A stretch of 41,631 nucleotides of DNA from Lachnospiraceae bacterium (GTDB lineage Bacteria; Bacillota; Clostridia; Lachnospirales; Lachnospiraceae): assembly GCA_024403485.1 (NCBI GenBank), contig JAKSRT010000008.1, positions 1-41,631 on the forward strand, given 5' to 3'. Below are positions 35,011 to 41,631 of the stretch, piece by piece. How positions within the stretch are numbered: position 1 is the first letter of the stretch; the number at the start of each line of letters is the position of its first letter. The position numbers and the translations under genes are program-made. The notes below the pieces were generated by a model that did not search any database, was not told the origin of the DNA, and saw only the letters and a program-made list of their open reading frames with translations.

Positions 35011-35019
35011 ATAAATCTC

Positions 35020-35058
35020 CGTACAAAAACCGCGATGACCTTATATGACCATCGCGGT
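35020..35058 (-). terminator. Hairpin terminator between HD-GYP and EamA genes
   Basis: Arms ACCGCGATG (35029-35037) and CATCGCGGT (35050-35058), followed on the minus strand by TTTTTGTAC. It ends 10-15 bp before the EamA start. Confidence 0.88.
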
Positions 35059-35063
35059 AAGTT

Positions 35064-36275
35064 TTAAATTTCATAGTCCTCCATCTCGGCATCGCTGATT
35101 GGTGCATAACCGCCTTCGACTATGGCAACCATATGCTTAAGAATGTTGGGATCGAACTGAGTTCCGGCATTTCGTTTTAATTCATCAAGAATAAAATCAT
35201 AAGAAAGGGAATTTCTGTAGCAACGCTTACTTGACATTGCATCGTAAGAATCCGCTACACAAATTATACGGCCTTCGAGAGGAATATCTTCACCGCTTAA
35301 GTGCTCATTATATCCCTTTCCGTCATATCTTTCGTGATGATACTTAATTCCGTTTGTTACACCGGGAATAGAAGAAAAGTCTTTCATAATGGAAGCTCCC
35401 ATAGAGGGATGCTTCTTTATTATCTCAAATTCCTCATCGGACAAACGACCGGGTTTTGTAAGAATACTTACCGGAACACCAACCTTACCGATATCATGCA
35501 AAAGTCCGATGTAGTATATACGCTCCTGGTCATAATCGCTCATTCCCATTCGTTCCGCAATCATCCTGGAATATATGGCAACTCGAACGGAATGACCTTT
35601 TGTATATTCATCTTTGGTATCGATAATATTTGCAATGGTACGAAGAGACTCACTAACCAAATCCTTATATGCGGCATGAGTTTTCGCATACTTTGCAATT
35701 CTTAACTTGATAACAAAAGCAATAGTAATAACTACTATACAAATGATGGATACAACATAGAAAATATCAAACAACGGATACGACCAAACACTTCTTACCG
35801 CTTTGAAATTCAATGTTATCTCGGTCATGTCAAAAGCTGTTTCTGAGTAAAGAACAAGACCAAAACTTTCTTTTTGCCCCTTTTCCACAAAGTGATTCGA
35901 TGTATCCGGAACAAACATAAGCTTGTCAACACCATGGGTCCACGTACCGTTCCAGGAGTTGTCTATTCTGTAGTCCTCGTGGGTTTTCACCGTAATGAAC
36001 CAGTCGCTGACACCATACTTTGAACTGTTTACCAATATGCAATTGTACTGGGTTCCAACACCGTTCTCATCCTGTGCAAAAACATTACTGTAAGCAACAA
36101 CATAAAGGTCCTCTTTTAGCGGGTCGTCTATGGACCAGTCAAAAGAAAGTTCATGAAGCTCTTCTTTTGCATTCAAGGCATATATAAGAGTTGTAACCAA
36201 TCCCACTAAACTAAGTACCAATACTATCAGTACGATTAGTATTCGGTCAGACAGGAAACTGTATTTTTGCTTCAA
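35064..36275 (-). CDS. Membrane HD-GYP-type phosphodiesterase with CBM2-like external domain
   Basis: The 403-residue protein has TM1 (about 11-33), an extracytoplasmic domain (about 44-163), TM2 (about 170-192) and a cytosolic HD-GYP domain (about 205-390). The HD pair is His260-Asp261 in LLHDIGKVGVP. The second motif is HHERYDGKGYN (313-323), so the GYP triad reads GYN. HD-GYP proteins hydrolyse cyclic di-GMP; Asn for Pro may still allow activity. The outer domain carries the spacing of CBM2 cellulose-binding modules: QYNCILVNSS, VSDWFITVK, IDNSWNGTW and KGQKESFGLVL. A carbohydrate-sensing role is inference. It is 111 bp downstream of the NrdG-like gene and probably co-transcribed. Confidence 0.85.
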   Translation of the reverse strand: MKQKYSFLSDRILIVLIVLVLSLVGLVTTLIYALNAKEELHELSFDWSIDDPLKEDLYVVAYSNVFAQDENGVGTQYNCILVNSSKYGVSDWFITVKTHEDYRIDNSWNGTWTHGVDKLMFVPDTSNHFVEKGQKESFGLVLYSETAFDMTEITLNFKAVRSVWSYPLFDIFYVVSIICIVVITIAFVIKLRIAKYAKTHAAYKDLVSESLRTIANIIDTKDEYTKGHSVRVAIYSRMIAERMGMSDYDQERIYYIGLLHDIGKVGVPVSILTKPGRLSDEEFEIIKKHPSMGASIMKDFSSIPGVTNGIKYHHERYDGKGYNEHLSGEDIPLEGRIICVADSYDAMSSKRCYRNSLSYDFILDELKRNAGTQFDPNILKHMVAIVEGGYAPISDAEMEDYEI

Positions 36276-36386
36276 CGCTTTATCCTCACGGAAATAATAA
36301 ATGCTCCAAATTGGCCTGCTACTCCAATATGGGACATTAGCCTACTATGACCCATTATGTCATAGAATTGCAACATCTGCAAGTTA

Positions 36387-37076
36387 TTATATACCTCTTA
36401 TGTCAACTATTTTTACTTTTTCTCTCATTAACCCTCTGAAAACTTCCAGTTCCTCTGCTGAATATGAAGAAAAACCGGGGCTGATAACCCTGTCGGAATC
36501 AATATATGCCTGAAGATAGTATTTGTCCGCTCCCGATATCAATTCACCAATTTTCAAGAATGTATCTGCATCGTGAAGTTCCCTTACAACGGTAGTTCTA
36601 AATTCATAATCAATTCCGCTGTTCATTATAATATCAATACTCTGCCTTATTATATCCGTGTCTGCGACAATTCCCGCAGCCTCACTGTACCTTTCCGGCG
36701 AAGATTTGATATCCATAGCAATATAATCAATAATTCCTTCTTCCAAAAGTGCCTCGATAACCTGTGGACGGTATCCATTGGTATCGAGTTTGACCAGCAG
36801 GTCCCTTTCCTTCAGCTTTATAATGAAGTCTTTAAGATCGGCTTGCAGAGTCGGTTCTCCTCCCGTGATGCAAACTCCTTTTACAATTCCTTTTCTTCGA
36901 TCCAAATGTTCAAAAACTGCTTCTTCGGAAATAATGGGCTGAGAGCCCGGATTCAGAACCAGGTCTGCATTGTGGCAGAAAGGACAACGAAAGTTACAAA
37001 GCCCCGTAAACACCACAGAAGCAACCACTCCCGGATAATCCAATAATGTAGTTTTGTTTAACCCATGTATTTGCAT
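36387..37076 (-). CDS. Anaerobic ribonucleotide reductase activating protein-like radical SAM (NrdG2 type)
   Basis: The 229-residue radical SAM activase has the cluster motif LCNFRCPFCHN (Cys27, 31, 34). The N-terminus NKTTLLDYPGVVASVVFTG, then GVCITGGEPTLQ and DYIAMDIKSSPERY, are typical of the TIGR02495-type activators of anaerobic class III ribonucleotide reductase. Those enzymes install the glycyl radical on NrdD. No nrdD is in the window, so its partner is elsewhere or it activates another glycyl-radical enzyme. AAGG lies before the ATG. Confidence 0.88.
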   Translation of the reverse strand: MQIHGLNKTTLLDYPGVVASVVFTGLCNFRCPFCHNADLVLNPGSQPIISEEAVFEHLDRRKGIVKGVCITGGEPTLQADLKDFIIKLKERDLLVKLDTNGYRPQVIEALLEEGIIDYIAMDIKSSPERYSEAAGIVADTDIIRQSIDIIMNSGIDYEFRTTVVRELHDADTFLKIGELISGADKYYLQAYIDSDRVISPGFSSYSAEELEVFRGLMREKVKIVDIRGI

Positions 37077-37137
37077 TTGATAAAACCTTACTTTTTGTTT
37101 ATTATCAAATTATAACACTTTTATTGAGGAAACACAT

Positions 37138-37638
37138 ATGCCCAAGGTTTTCACAGCTGACGAAAAGTTCATGAAGGAAGCTCTTAAGGAAGCAAAAAAA
37201 GCTTATAAACTCGGAGAAGTTCCCATCGGCTGCGTAATAGTTTATGATGGCAAAATAATCGGTCGTGGATATAACCGCCGAAATACCGATAAATCCACTC
37301 TCTGTCATGCAGAAATAACTGCTATCAAAAAAGCCTCAAAAGTCCTTGGCGACTGGCGACTTGAGGGATGCACGCTGTATGTTACGCTTGAGCCTTGCCA
37401 AATGTGTTCAGGAGCAATCGTTCAGGCAAGAACCACCCGAGTAGTTATGGGTTCAATGAATCCCAAGGCCGGATGCGGCGGATCTCTTGTTAACATTCTT
37501 CAGATGGACTGTTTTAATCATCAATGTGAAGTATCAAGGGGGGTACTGGATTCGGAATGTTCCGCATTACTCACTGCTTTTTTCAAAGAACTCCGAATTA
37601 GAAACCAGTTGGAAAAAGCCGCAAAGCGTTCAGAATAA
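37138..37638 (+). CDS. tadA: tRNA-specific adenosine deaminase TadA
   Basis: Deaminates adenosine 34 of tRNA-Arg(ACG) to inosine. The 166-residue cytidine-deaminase-fold protein has the zinc ligand and catalytic pair in CHAE (His57, Glu59) and zinc cysteines in PCQMC (Cys87, Cys90). GCVIVYDGKIIGRGYNRR and the TadA-specific AGCGGSLVNILQ are present. GAGG lies 8 bases before the ATG. The promoter of the SRP RNA starts on its stop codon. Confidence 0.96.
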   Translation: MPKVFTADEKFMKEALKEAKKAYKLGEVPIGCVIVYDGKIIGRGYNRRNTDKSTLCHAEITAIKKASKVLGDWRLEGCTLYVTLEPCQMCSGAIVQARTTRVVMGSMNPKAGCGGSLVNILQMDCFNHQCEVSRGVLDSECSALLTAFFKELRIRNQLEKAAKRSE

Positions 37639-37667
37639 TTGACATTTAAATCATAAATAGGTATTAT
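37639..37667 (+). promoter_or_regulatory. Strong promoter of SRP RNA
   Basis: Consensus -35 TTGACA (37639-37644), exactly 17 bp, then -10 TATTAT (37662-37667). It starts one base after the tadA stop codon and predicts a transcript start at about 37674. Confidence 0.9.
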
Positions 37668-37674
37668 TGTTATC

Positions 37675-37838
37675 GCCGTGTTGTATTTACACAGCTTGCA
37701 CATCCGATTCGGTCTCGCGCAATGGGAACCCACGAACCGTGTCAGGTCGGGAACGAAGCAGCACTAAGAGGAATTTCTCATGTGCCGTGAGGACGCCGGG
37801 TTGGTCATGTGCAGGCTTTGTAAGTACAGCACGTTTTT
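37675..37838 (+). ncRNA. ffs: Signal recognition particle RNA (4.5S/scRNA type)
   Basis: RNA core of the SRP that binds Ffh and targets membrane and secretory proteins. The conserved domain IV is GTGTCAGGTCGGGAACGAAGCAGC (37739-37762, given in two pieces: GTGTCAGGTC and GGGAACGAAGCAGC), with a GGAA tetraloop and the symmetric and asymmetric internal loops. The 5' end CGTGTTGTATTTACACAGC pairs along most of its length with the 3' end GCTTTGTAAGTACAGCACG, so the molecule is one long hairpin of about 160 nt. A T run at 37834-37838 ends it. It is longer than E. coli 4.5S but lacks the full Bacillus-type Alu domain. Confidence 0.93.
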
Positions 37839-37872
37839 CTTTACATTACAATCATTAATCCGGTATTTTCCA

Positions 37873-38856
37873 ATGACAGACAGAAATTATTCTTTTCTTT
37901 ATAAAAACTGCACATTATGCCCGAGAAAATGCGGGGCAGATCGTACTAACAAAGAAACCGGAGTTTGCGCTATGTCAGACACATTAATGGTCTCAAGGGC
38001 AGCCCTTCATATGTGGGAAGAACCCTGCATAAGCGGAAAAGAAGGCTCCGGAACAGTATTTTTCTCGGGCTGTAATATGCACTGCATTTTTTGTCAGAAC
38101 TACGAAATTTCAGGAAACGGTTCTCATTTGGGCAAATCCGCTCCGGATAGTACAAAGGCTTCTATGTCAACAATATGCGGAAAGCAAATATCCACGGAAA
38201 GGCTTGCCGACATTTTTCTTTCGCTTGAATCAAAGGGTGCAAACAACATTAACCTTGTCACACCTACCCACTTTGTTCCTTCTGTCGCAGAAGCATTAAT
38301 GTTATCAAAAGACAGAGGCCTTGATATTCCTGTTGTCTATAACACAAGCGGTTACGAACTCCCGGAAACCCTGGCAGTTTTAGACGGACTTATTGATGTA
38401 TACCTTCCGGATTTTAAATATATGCGAAGCGAAACCGCTCTTCATTTTTCAAAATGTCCCGATTACCCCGATGTTGCCAAGGTGGCAATAAAAGAAATGT
38501 TTCGTCAGGCCGGTGAACCTGTTTTTGAAGATAACGGACTGATTAAAAAAGGGGTTATTGTAAGACATCTTATTCTTCCCGGACACACAAATGAAGCCAA
38601 AGAAATAATATCTTATTTATATGATACCTACGGTGACTCCGTTTATTTAAGCCTTATGAGTCAGTTTACGCCAATTGGTGAAAATCTCGATAAGTGTGCT
38701 TCTTATCCCGAACTGTCAAGAAAAGTATCAAAACGAGAATACGAAAAAGTTGTCACCTTTGCCTTGGAAAAAGGCGTAAAAAACGGCTTTACCCAGGAGG
38801 GCAAAGCCGCTTTGGAAAGCTTTATTCCGTCATTTAAGGACTGCGAAGGAGTATAG
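37873..38856 (+). CDS. PflX-like radical SAM protein
   Basis: The 327-residue protein of the COG1313 'PflX' group has an N-terminal cysteine motif CTLCPRKCGADR (13-24) and the radical SAM motif CNMHCIFC (Cys67, 71, 74). Later it has NLVTPTHFVPS and LPDFKYM. Relatives are annotated as pyruvate-formate-lyase-activase-like, but the target is unknown. The ATG at 37873 matches the family start; a longer frame from 37780 would run through the SRP RNA. No good ribosome site is visible upstream, and the SRP terminator lies 35 bp before it. The stop is only 2 bp from the convergent TraX stop. Confidence 0.88.
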   Translation: MTDRNYSFLYKNCTLCPRKCGADRTNKETGVCAMSDTLMVSRAALHMWEEPCISGKEGSGTVFFSGCNMHCIFCQNYEISGNGSHLGKSAPDSTKASMSTICGKQISTERLADIFLSLESKGANNINLVTPTHFVPSVAEALMLSKDRGLDIPVVYNTSGYELPETLAVLDGLIDVYLPDFKYMRSETALHFSKCPDYPDVAKVAIKEMFRQAGEPVFEDNGLIKKGVIVRHLILPGHTNEAKEIISYLYDTYGDSVYLSLMSQFTPIGENLDKCASYPELSRKVSKREYEKVVTFALEKGVKNGFTQEGKAALESFIPSFKDCEGV

Positions 38857-38858
38857 AT

Positions 38859-39875
38859 TTACATTCCAAAACATCCGAATGTACCCGGCCATGCCCCCAA
38901 AAGATATGCAATAACATAGAGAATAAACAGGTGTACCGGATAAAAAGCATAGAAAATGTACTTCAGCTTAAGGCCACGCTGTCCGTTGTATTTTTCCATA
39001 AAAAACAGGTTAGCAAATGCAAACATTTCTATAGGATTGAAAACCGTAAGCGCTGCGCATGCACCGACCATAGATCTCATGTAACTGCTTCTAAGGTAAT
39101 ATGCCATGGCAATGGCAAGAACACCAACTCCTGAGTAATCAGTCATCGCAATATCGGCAATCCACATAAGAACAACTATTGCAGCGAATCCTGCCGCCAT
39201 TGCAAACATTTCTTTCACAGGTTTTTTCTTGTTTACAATCAACAGCAAAACTATCAAACCTATGCCGAAAATGACTGTCATTACTATTATTACAGGCCAA
39301 ATATTCCTGTCAACGATTCCAAGCACAGCCATTACCCGATATACATTGTTTGTAAGCCAAAAACCTCCAAATAAAGCTGTAACCGCCATTGAGAGAATAC
39401 CCAAAAGCTTTTTAACTTCTTTTCCTTTAACCCATTCGGCAAACCAAATTCCCAAAAAGCCAAAAAACAGAGTTAAATACACACTTTGATATCCTGGATT
39501 AAACCATTTTCCCGAATTTGCAAGATCAAAGGGGACCTCTGATATTAATGCAAACAGGAGTAGTCTCGACGCGTATTTTCTTCGGTTTTTTGTATAAATT
39601 AAGCCTTCAACCAAAAGAAAAATGAAAATAGGAAATGCCAGTCGGCCAATACATCGAAACAGTGTATCTATAAGCGACAGGGTAATCATCTTCTGCGACG
39701 GAGCCTGAAGCAATTCAGTACTTACACCGTTTCCCTGTATTTGATTCATAATAGGTTCAAGAACCACAGCGCCTATATGATCGATAAGCATCATAGAAAT
39801 AGCCGCAAGTTTTAATGTACTTCCGGGAATACCTTTTTTGCTTTTATCCATATTATATGTTTGAGCCTCACTCAT
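38859..39875 (-). CDS. TraX family membrane protein
   Basis: The 338-residue polytopic protein has about eight to ten helices and the TraX signature LKLAAISMMLIDHIGAVVLEP, LFRCIGRLAFPIFIFLLVEG and SEVPFDLA. TraX of the F plasmid acetylates pilin; chromosomal Firmicute members are of unknown function and may be envelope acyltransferases. It starts 7 bp after the regulator gene stop, so the two are probably one transcript. Confidence 0.9.
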   Translation of the reverse strand: MSEAQTYNMDKSKKGIPGSTLKLAAISMMLIDHIGAVVLEPIMNQIQGNGVSTELLQAPSQKMITLSLIDTLFRCIGRLAFPIFIFLLVEGLIYTKNRRKYASRLLLFALISEVPFDLANSGKWFNPGYQSVYLTLFFGFLGIWFAEWVKGKEVKKLLGILSMAVTALFGGFWLTNNVYRVMAVLGIVDRNIWPVIIVMTVIFGIGLIVLLLIVNKKKPVKEMFAMAAGFAAIVVLMWIADIAMTDYSGVGVLAIAMAYYLRSSYMRSMVGACAALTVFNPIEMFAFANLFFMEKYNGQRGLKLKYIFYAFYPVHLFILYVIAYLLGAWPGTFGCFGM

Positions 39876-39882
39876 ACTGTTT

Positions 39883-40968
39883 TTACTCGCTTAAATCAAG
39901 ATATTTAATATAGTTTGAAACCATCATCGCTATCTTAAATGTTAGTGCATCATCAAAGTTTCTGATATTGAGTCCGGTTGCCTTCTCAAGTTTTTCAAGG
40001 CGATATACCAGTGTATTTCTGTGAATATACAGCTGTTCTGCTGTCTGTGTCACATTCATTGTGTTCTCGAAAAACTTATTTATTATCTTCAGGTTTTCCT
40101 CATCTATATCCAAATCGCTTCCGTCTTTGAATATTTCTTCAAGGAACAATCTGCATAAATTTTCAGGTAGCTGATATATAAGTCGGCCTATTCCGAGCTT
40201 ATTGTAAGAAATAACGTTTTGATCCACATAAAATATTTTTCCTACATCAAGAGCAAGTTTTGCTTCTTTATATGACTTGGATACATCTTTAATTTCGCTT
40301 ACCGCAGTTCCGAAAGAAACTCTTACTTTGAGCATGGCCTCGGTGTTCATCAGGTCGACAATCGACTTTCCGATTTCCAAAAATTCCTCATATGAAGCAG
40401 TAGGTTCTACCTGCTTTACAAGAATAATGTTTCTCTCATCAACTGCTGTAACGTAGTCTCCATACTGATGTGTAAACATCCCTCTCAATATTTCCATCGA
40501 CGAATCATCATGCTTTATATCCGATTCAATCAAAAATACAACTCGGCAGGCATTTATATCAATATGAAGTTTTCTTGCGCGATTATATATATCCACAAGA
40601 AGCAGATTATCTAAAATCAGATTTTGGAAAAAATTATTTCTGTCAAAGCGTTCTTTATAAGCAACTATAAGTGCCTGCAGCTGCGATACGGCAATTTTAG
40701 CCACCATATAAACATCATCGGAATTGCCCTTTGCAAGAAGAACATATGCCAGTTCACTTTCATCGTATATCTTCAATAAATGTTCCCCGCTTATTACCTG
40801 GAAGTCCGCAGGAGAATTAATAAAGGAAGATGCGTATTCTTTTATTTCCGCATCAGGAGAATAAGTAGAGGCAACATTAATAAGTTCCGTATCGTATACG
40901 CAAAAATCTACTTTTGTGATTGCTTTTAATGAATCTATGCTTGATTGAATAATAGTTCCCGTAATCAT
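39883..40968 (-). CDS. CdaR/PucR-type transcriptional regulator
   Basis: The 361-residue cytosolic regulator begins at the ATG at 40968 (AAGGAG 10 bases upstream). It has an N-terminal sensory region (about 1-130), a central GGDEF-like CdaR domain (about 140-280) and a C-terminal PucR-type helix-turn-helix (about 300-350: FFENTMNVTQTAEQLYIHRNTLVYRLEKLEKATG split over the helices). CdaR relatives respond to sugar acids. The downstream end of a carbohydrate ABC transporter ATPase gene is immediately upstream, so a role in sugar uptake control is plausible but unproven. Confidence 0.88.
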   Translation of the reverse strand: MITGTIIQSSIDSLKAITKVDFCVYDTELINVASTYSPDAEIKEYASSFINSPADFQVISGEHLLKIYDESELAYVLLAKGNSDDVYMVAKIAVSQLQALIVAYKERFDRNNFFQNLILDNLLLVDIYNRARKLHIDINACRVVFLIESDIKHDDSSMEILRGMFTHQYGDYVTAVDERNIILVKQVEPTASYEEFLEIGKSIVDLMNTEAMLKVRVSFGTAVSEIKDVSKSYKEAKLALDVGKIFYVDQNVISYNKLGIGRLIYQLPENLCRLFLEEIFKDGSDLDIDEENLKIINKFFENTMNVTQTAEQLYIHRNTLVYRLEKLEKATGLNIRNFDDALTFKIAMMVSNYIKYLDLSE

Positions 40969-40989
40969 AAAACAGTTTCTCCTTATTTC

Positions 40990-41022
40990 GAAGATATTTA
41001 TTATTTTATAGTAAATATCTTC
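40990..41022 (-). promoter_or_regulatory. Perfect inverted repeat over the promoter of the CdaR-type gene
   Basis: Perfect 11-bp arms GAAGATATTTA (40990-41000) and TAAATATCTTC (41012-41022) with an 11-bp centre. The predicted -10 TAAAAT (41003-41008) lies in the centre and the -35 TTGTTA (41026-41031) just outside, with a 17-bp spacer. The layout suggests an operator, perhaps for autoregulation. Confidence 0.6.
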
Positions 41023-41097
41023 TTTTAACAAGAAAAAGCACATCCTCCATTTCAGAGATTAATTTCCTTGTCATAACACGCGGCTCATTATAATAAC

Positions 41098-41127
41098 AAA
41101 AAAGCGTAGGCATTTCTGCCTACGCTT
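41098..41127 (-). terminator. Terminator after the ABC transporter ATPase gene
   Basis: Perfect 10-bp arms AAGCGTAGGC (41102-41111) and GCCTACGCTT (41118-41127); the minus-strand tail is TTTTTTGTTA. Confidence 0.93.
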
Positions 41128-41140
41128 AAATGAATCAATA

Positions 41141-41631
41141 CTAGTTGGTAATGATCTGTTCGGTTTCTTTATCGAATACGTGAATCTTTTCGATATCAAG
41201 AGCGAACTTGATTGCATCGCCGGGTCTTGAATTGGTTCTGGAATCAACTCTAGCGGTGATAGGGAACTCATCAAGATCGAAGTATAAGAATACTTCAGCA
41301 CCAAGTAATTCGTAAACCTTAACGGTTGATTCGAATACGCTTTCAGGTGAGTTAGCGATGAACATTTCTGAATCATATACATCTTCAGGACGGATACCGA
41401 AGGTAACAACCTTTTCATCATAACCGCCATCGATAAGCTTCTTAGACTTAGCAGGAGGAAGGGGAATTTCCTTACCGCCTACACATAACTTAGCAACTTC
41501 GCCTTCAACCTTAACAGTTGCATCAAGGAAGTTCATCTGAGGTGAACCCATGAATCCTGCAACGAAGAGGTTCTGGGGCTTTTCGTAAAGGTTCTGAGGA
41601 GTATCAACCTGCTGGATAACACCGTCCTTCA
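41141..41631 (-). CDS. Carbohydrate ABC transporter ATP-binding protein, C-terminal part (MsmK/UgpC type)
   Basis: The gene enters the window at its right edge; about 163 C-terminal residues are visible. They begin at the end of the nucleotide-binding domain (DGVIQQVDTPQNLYEKPQNLFVAGFMGSPQMNF over 41631-41530) and continue into the TOBE/OB-fold regulatory domain (FGIRPEDVY; VYELLGAEVFLYFDLDE; RPGDAIKFALDIEKIHVFD). This matches the shared ATPases that energise several sugar ABC importers in Firmicutes. The stop is TAG at 41141, followed by a strong terminator. The Walker motifs lie outside the window. Confidence 0.93.
   Translation of the reverse strand, partial: KDGVIQQVDTPQNLYEKPQNLFVAGFMGSPQMNFLDATVKVEGEVAKLCVGGKEIPLPPAKSKKLIDGGYDEKVVTFGIRPEDVYDSEMFIANSPESVFESTVKVYELLGAEVFLYFDLDEFPITARVDSRTNSRPGDAIKFALDIEKIHVFDKETEQIITN

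Noticed and set aside
37780-37872. Upstream extension of the PflX-like gene
   Set aside because: It runs through the SRP RNA and its T run; family homology starts at the ATG at 37873.

Overview
The window looks like chromosomal DNA from an anaerobic, low-to-moderate GC Firmicute, most probably a Lachnospiraceae relative (Butyrivibrio/Roseburia-like). This rests on the hrcA-grpE-dnaK heat-shock operon under a CIRCE operator, a rapZ-whiA-HPr-like cluster joined to hprK, a DUF1846 protein, anaerobic radical-SAM enzymes, a secreted pullulanase and an HD-GYP signalling protein. The family assignment is inference; no rRNA is present. No CRISPR array, insertion sequence, prophage or tRNA was seen.

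Layout. 1-2037 (minus): dnaK (cut by the window edge), grpE and hrcA with CIRCE and promoter. 2118-6775 (minus): a GT-C-like membrane protein coupled to a patatin-like hydrolase, a PLP aminotransferase and a two-part GNAT. 6884-7396 (plus): cyclophilin. 7526-9345 (minus): a TPR (lipo)protein and a diacylglycerol-kinase-like lipid kinase. 9446-18412 (minus): a dense run ftsH-uvrC-hprK-ROK glucokinase-murB-rapZ-whiA-HPr-like, ended by a strong terminator. It joins protein quality control, DNA repair, sugar sensing and wall precursor synthesis. Its HPr-like protein has Asp at position 15 in place of the phosphorylatable His but keeps Ser46, so it should be a Crh-type target of the HprK encoded in the same run.

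18631-22473 (plus): DUF1846, a Gpi18-like glycosyltransferase, an FdtA-like cupin and GtrA. These converge on a pullulanase (22555-25260, minus) through a bidirectional terminator. 25511-32260 adds a large membrane protein, a UDP-galactopyranose-mutase-like flavoprotein and a radical SAM/SPASM enzyme (minus), with two glycosyltransferases (GT8-like and GT2) diverging on the plus strand. Together these read as a surface-glycan region of unknown product, with starch degradation inserted in the middle.

32351-37076 (minus): a serine hydrolase, a GNAT and an EamA transporter; then an HD-GYP protein whose extracytoplasmic domain resembles a CBM2 cellulose-binding module; then an NrdG-like activase. 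37138-38856 (plus): tadA, the SRP RNA with its own promoter, and a PflX-like radical SAM protein. 38859-41631 (minus): a TraX-family membrane protein, a CdaR/PucR-type regulator with a palindrome over its promoter, and the 3' part of a sugar ABC transporter ATPase (MsmK/UgpC type).

The observations most worth following are the His15-to-Asp HPr-like protein beside hprK, the CBM2-like/HD-GYP fusion, the radical SAM plus flavoprotein glycan cluster, and a membrane-protein gene whose best start is either ATT or a frameshifted ATG.
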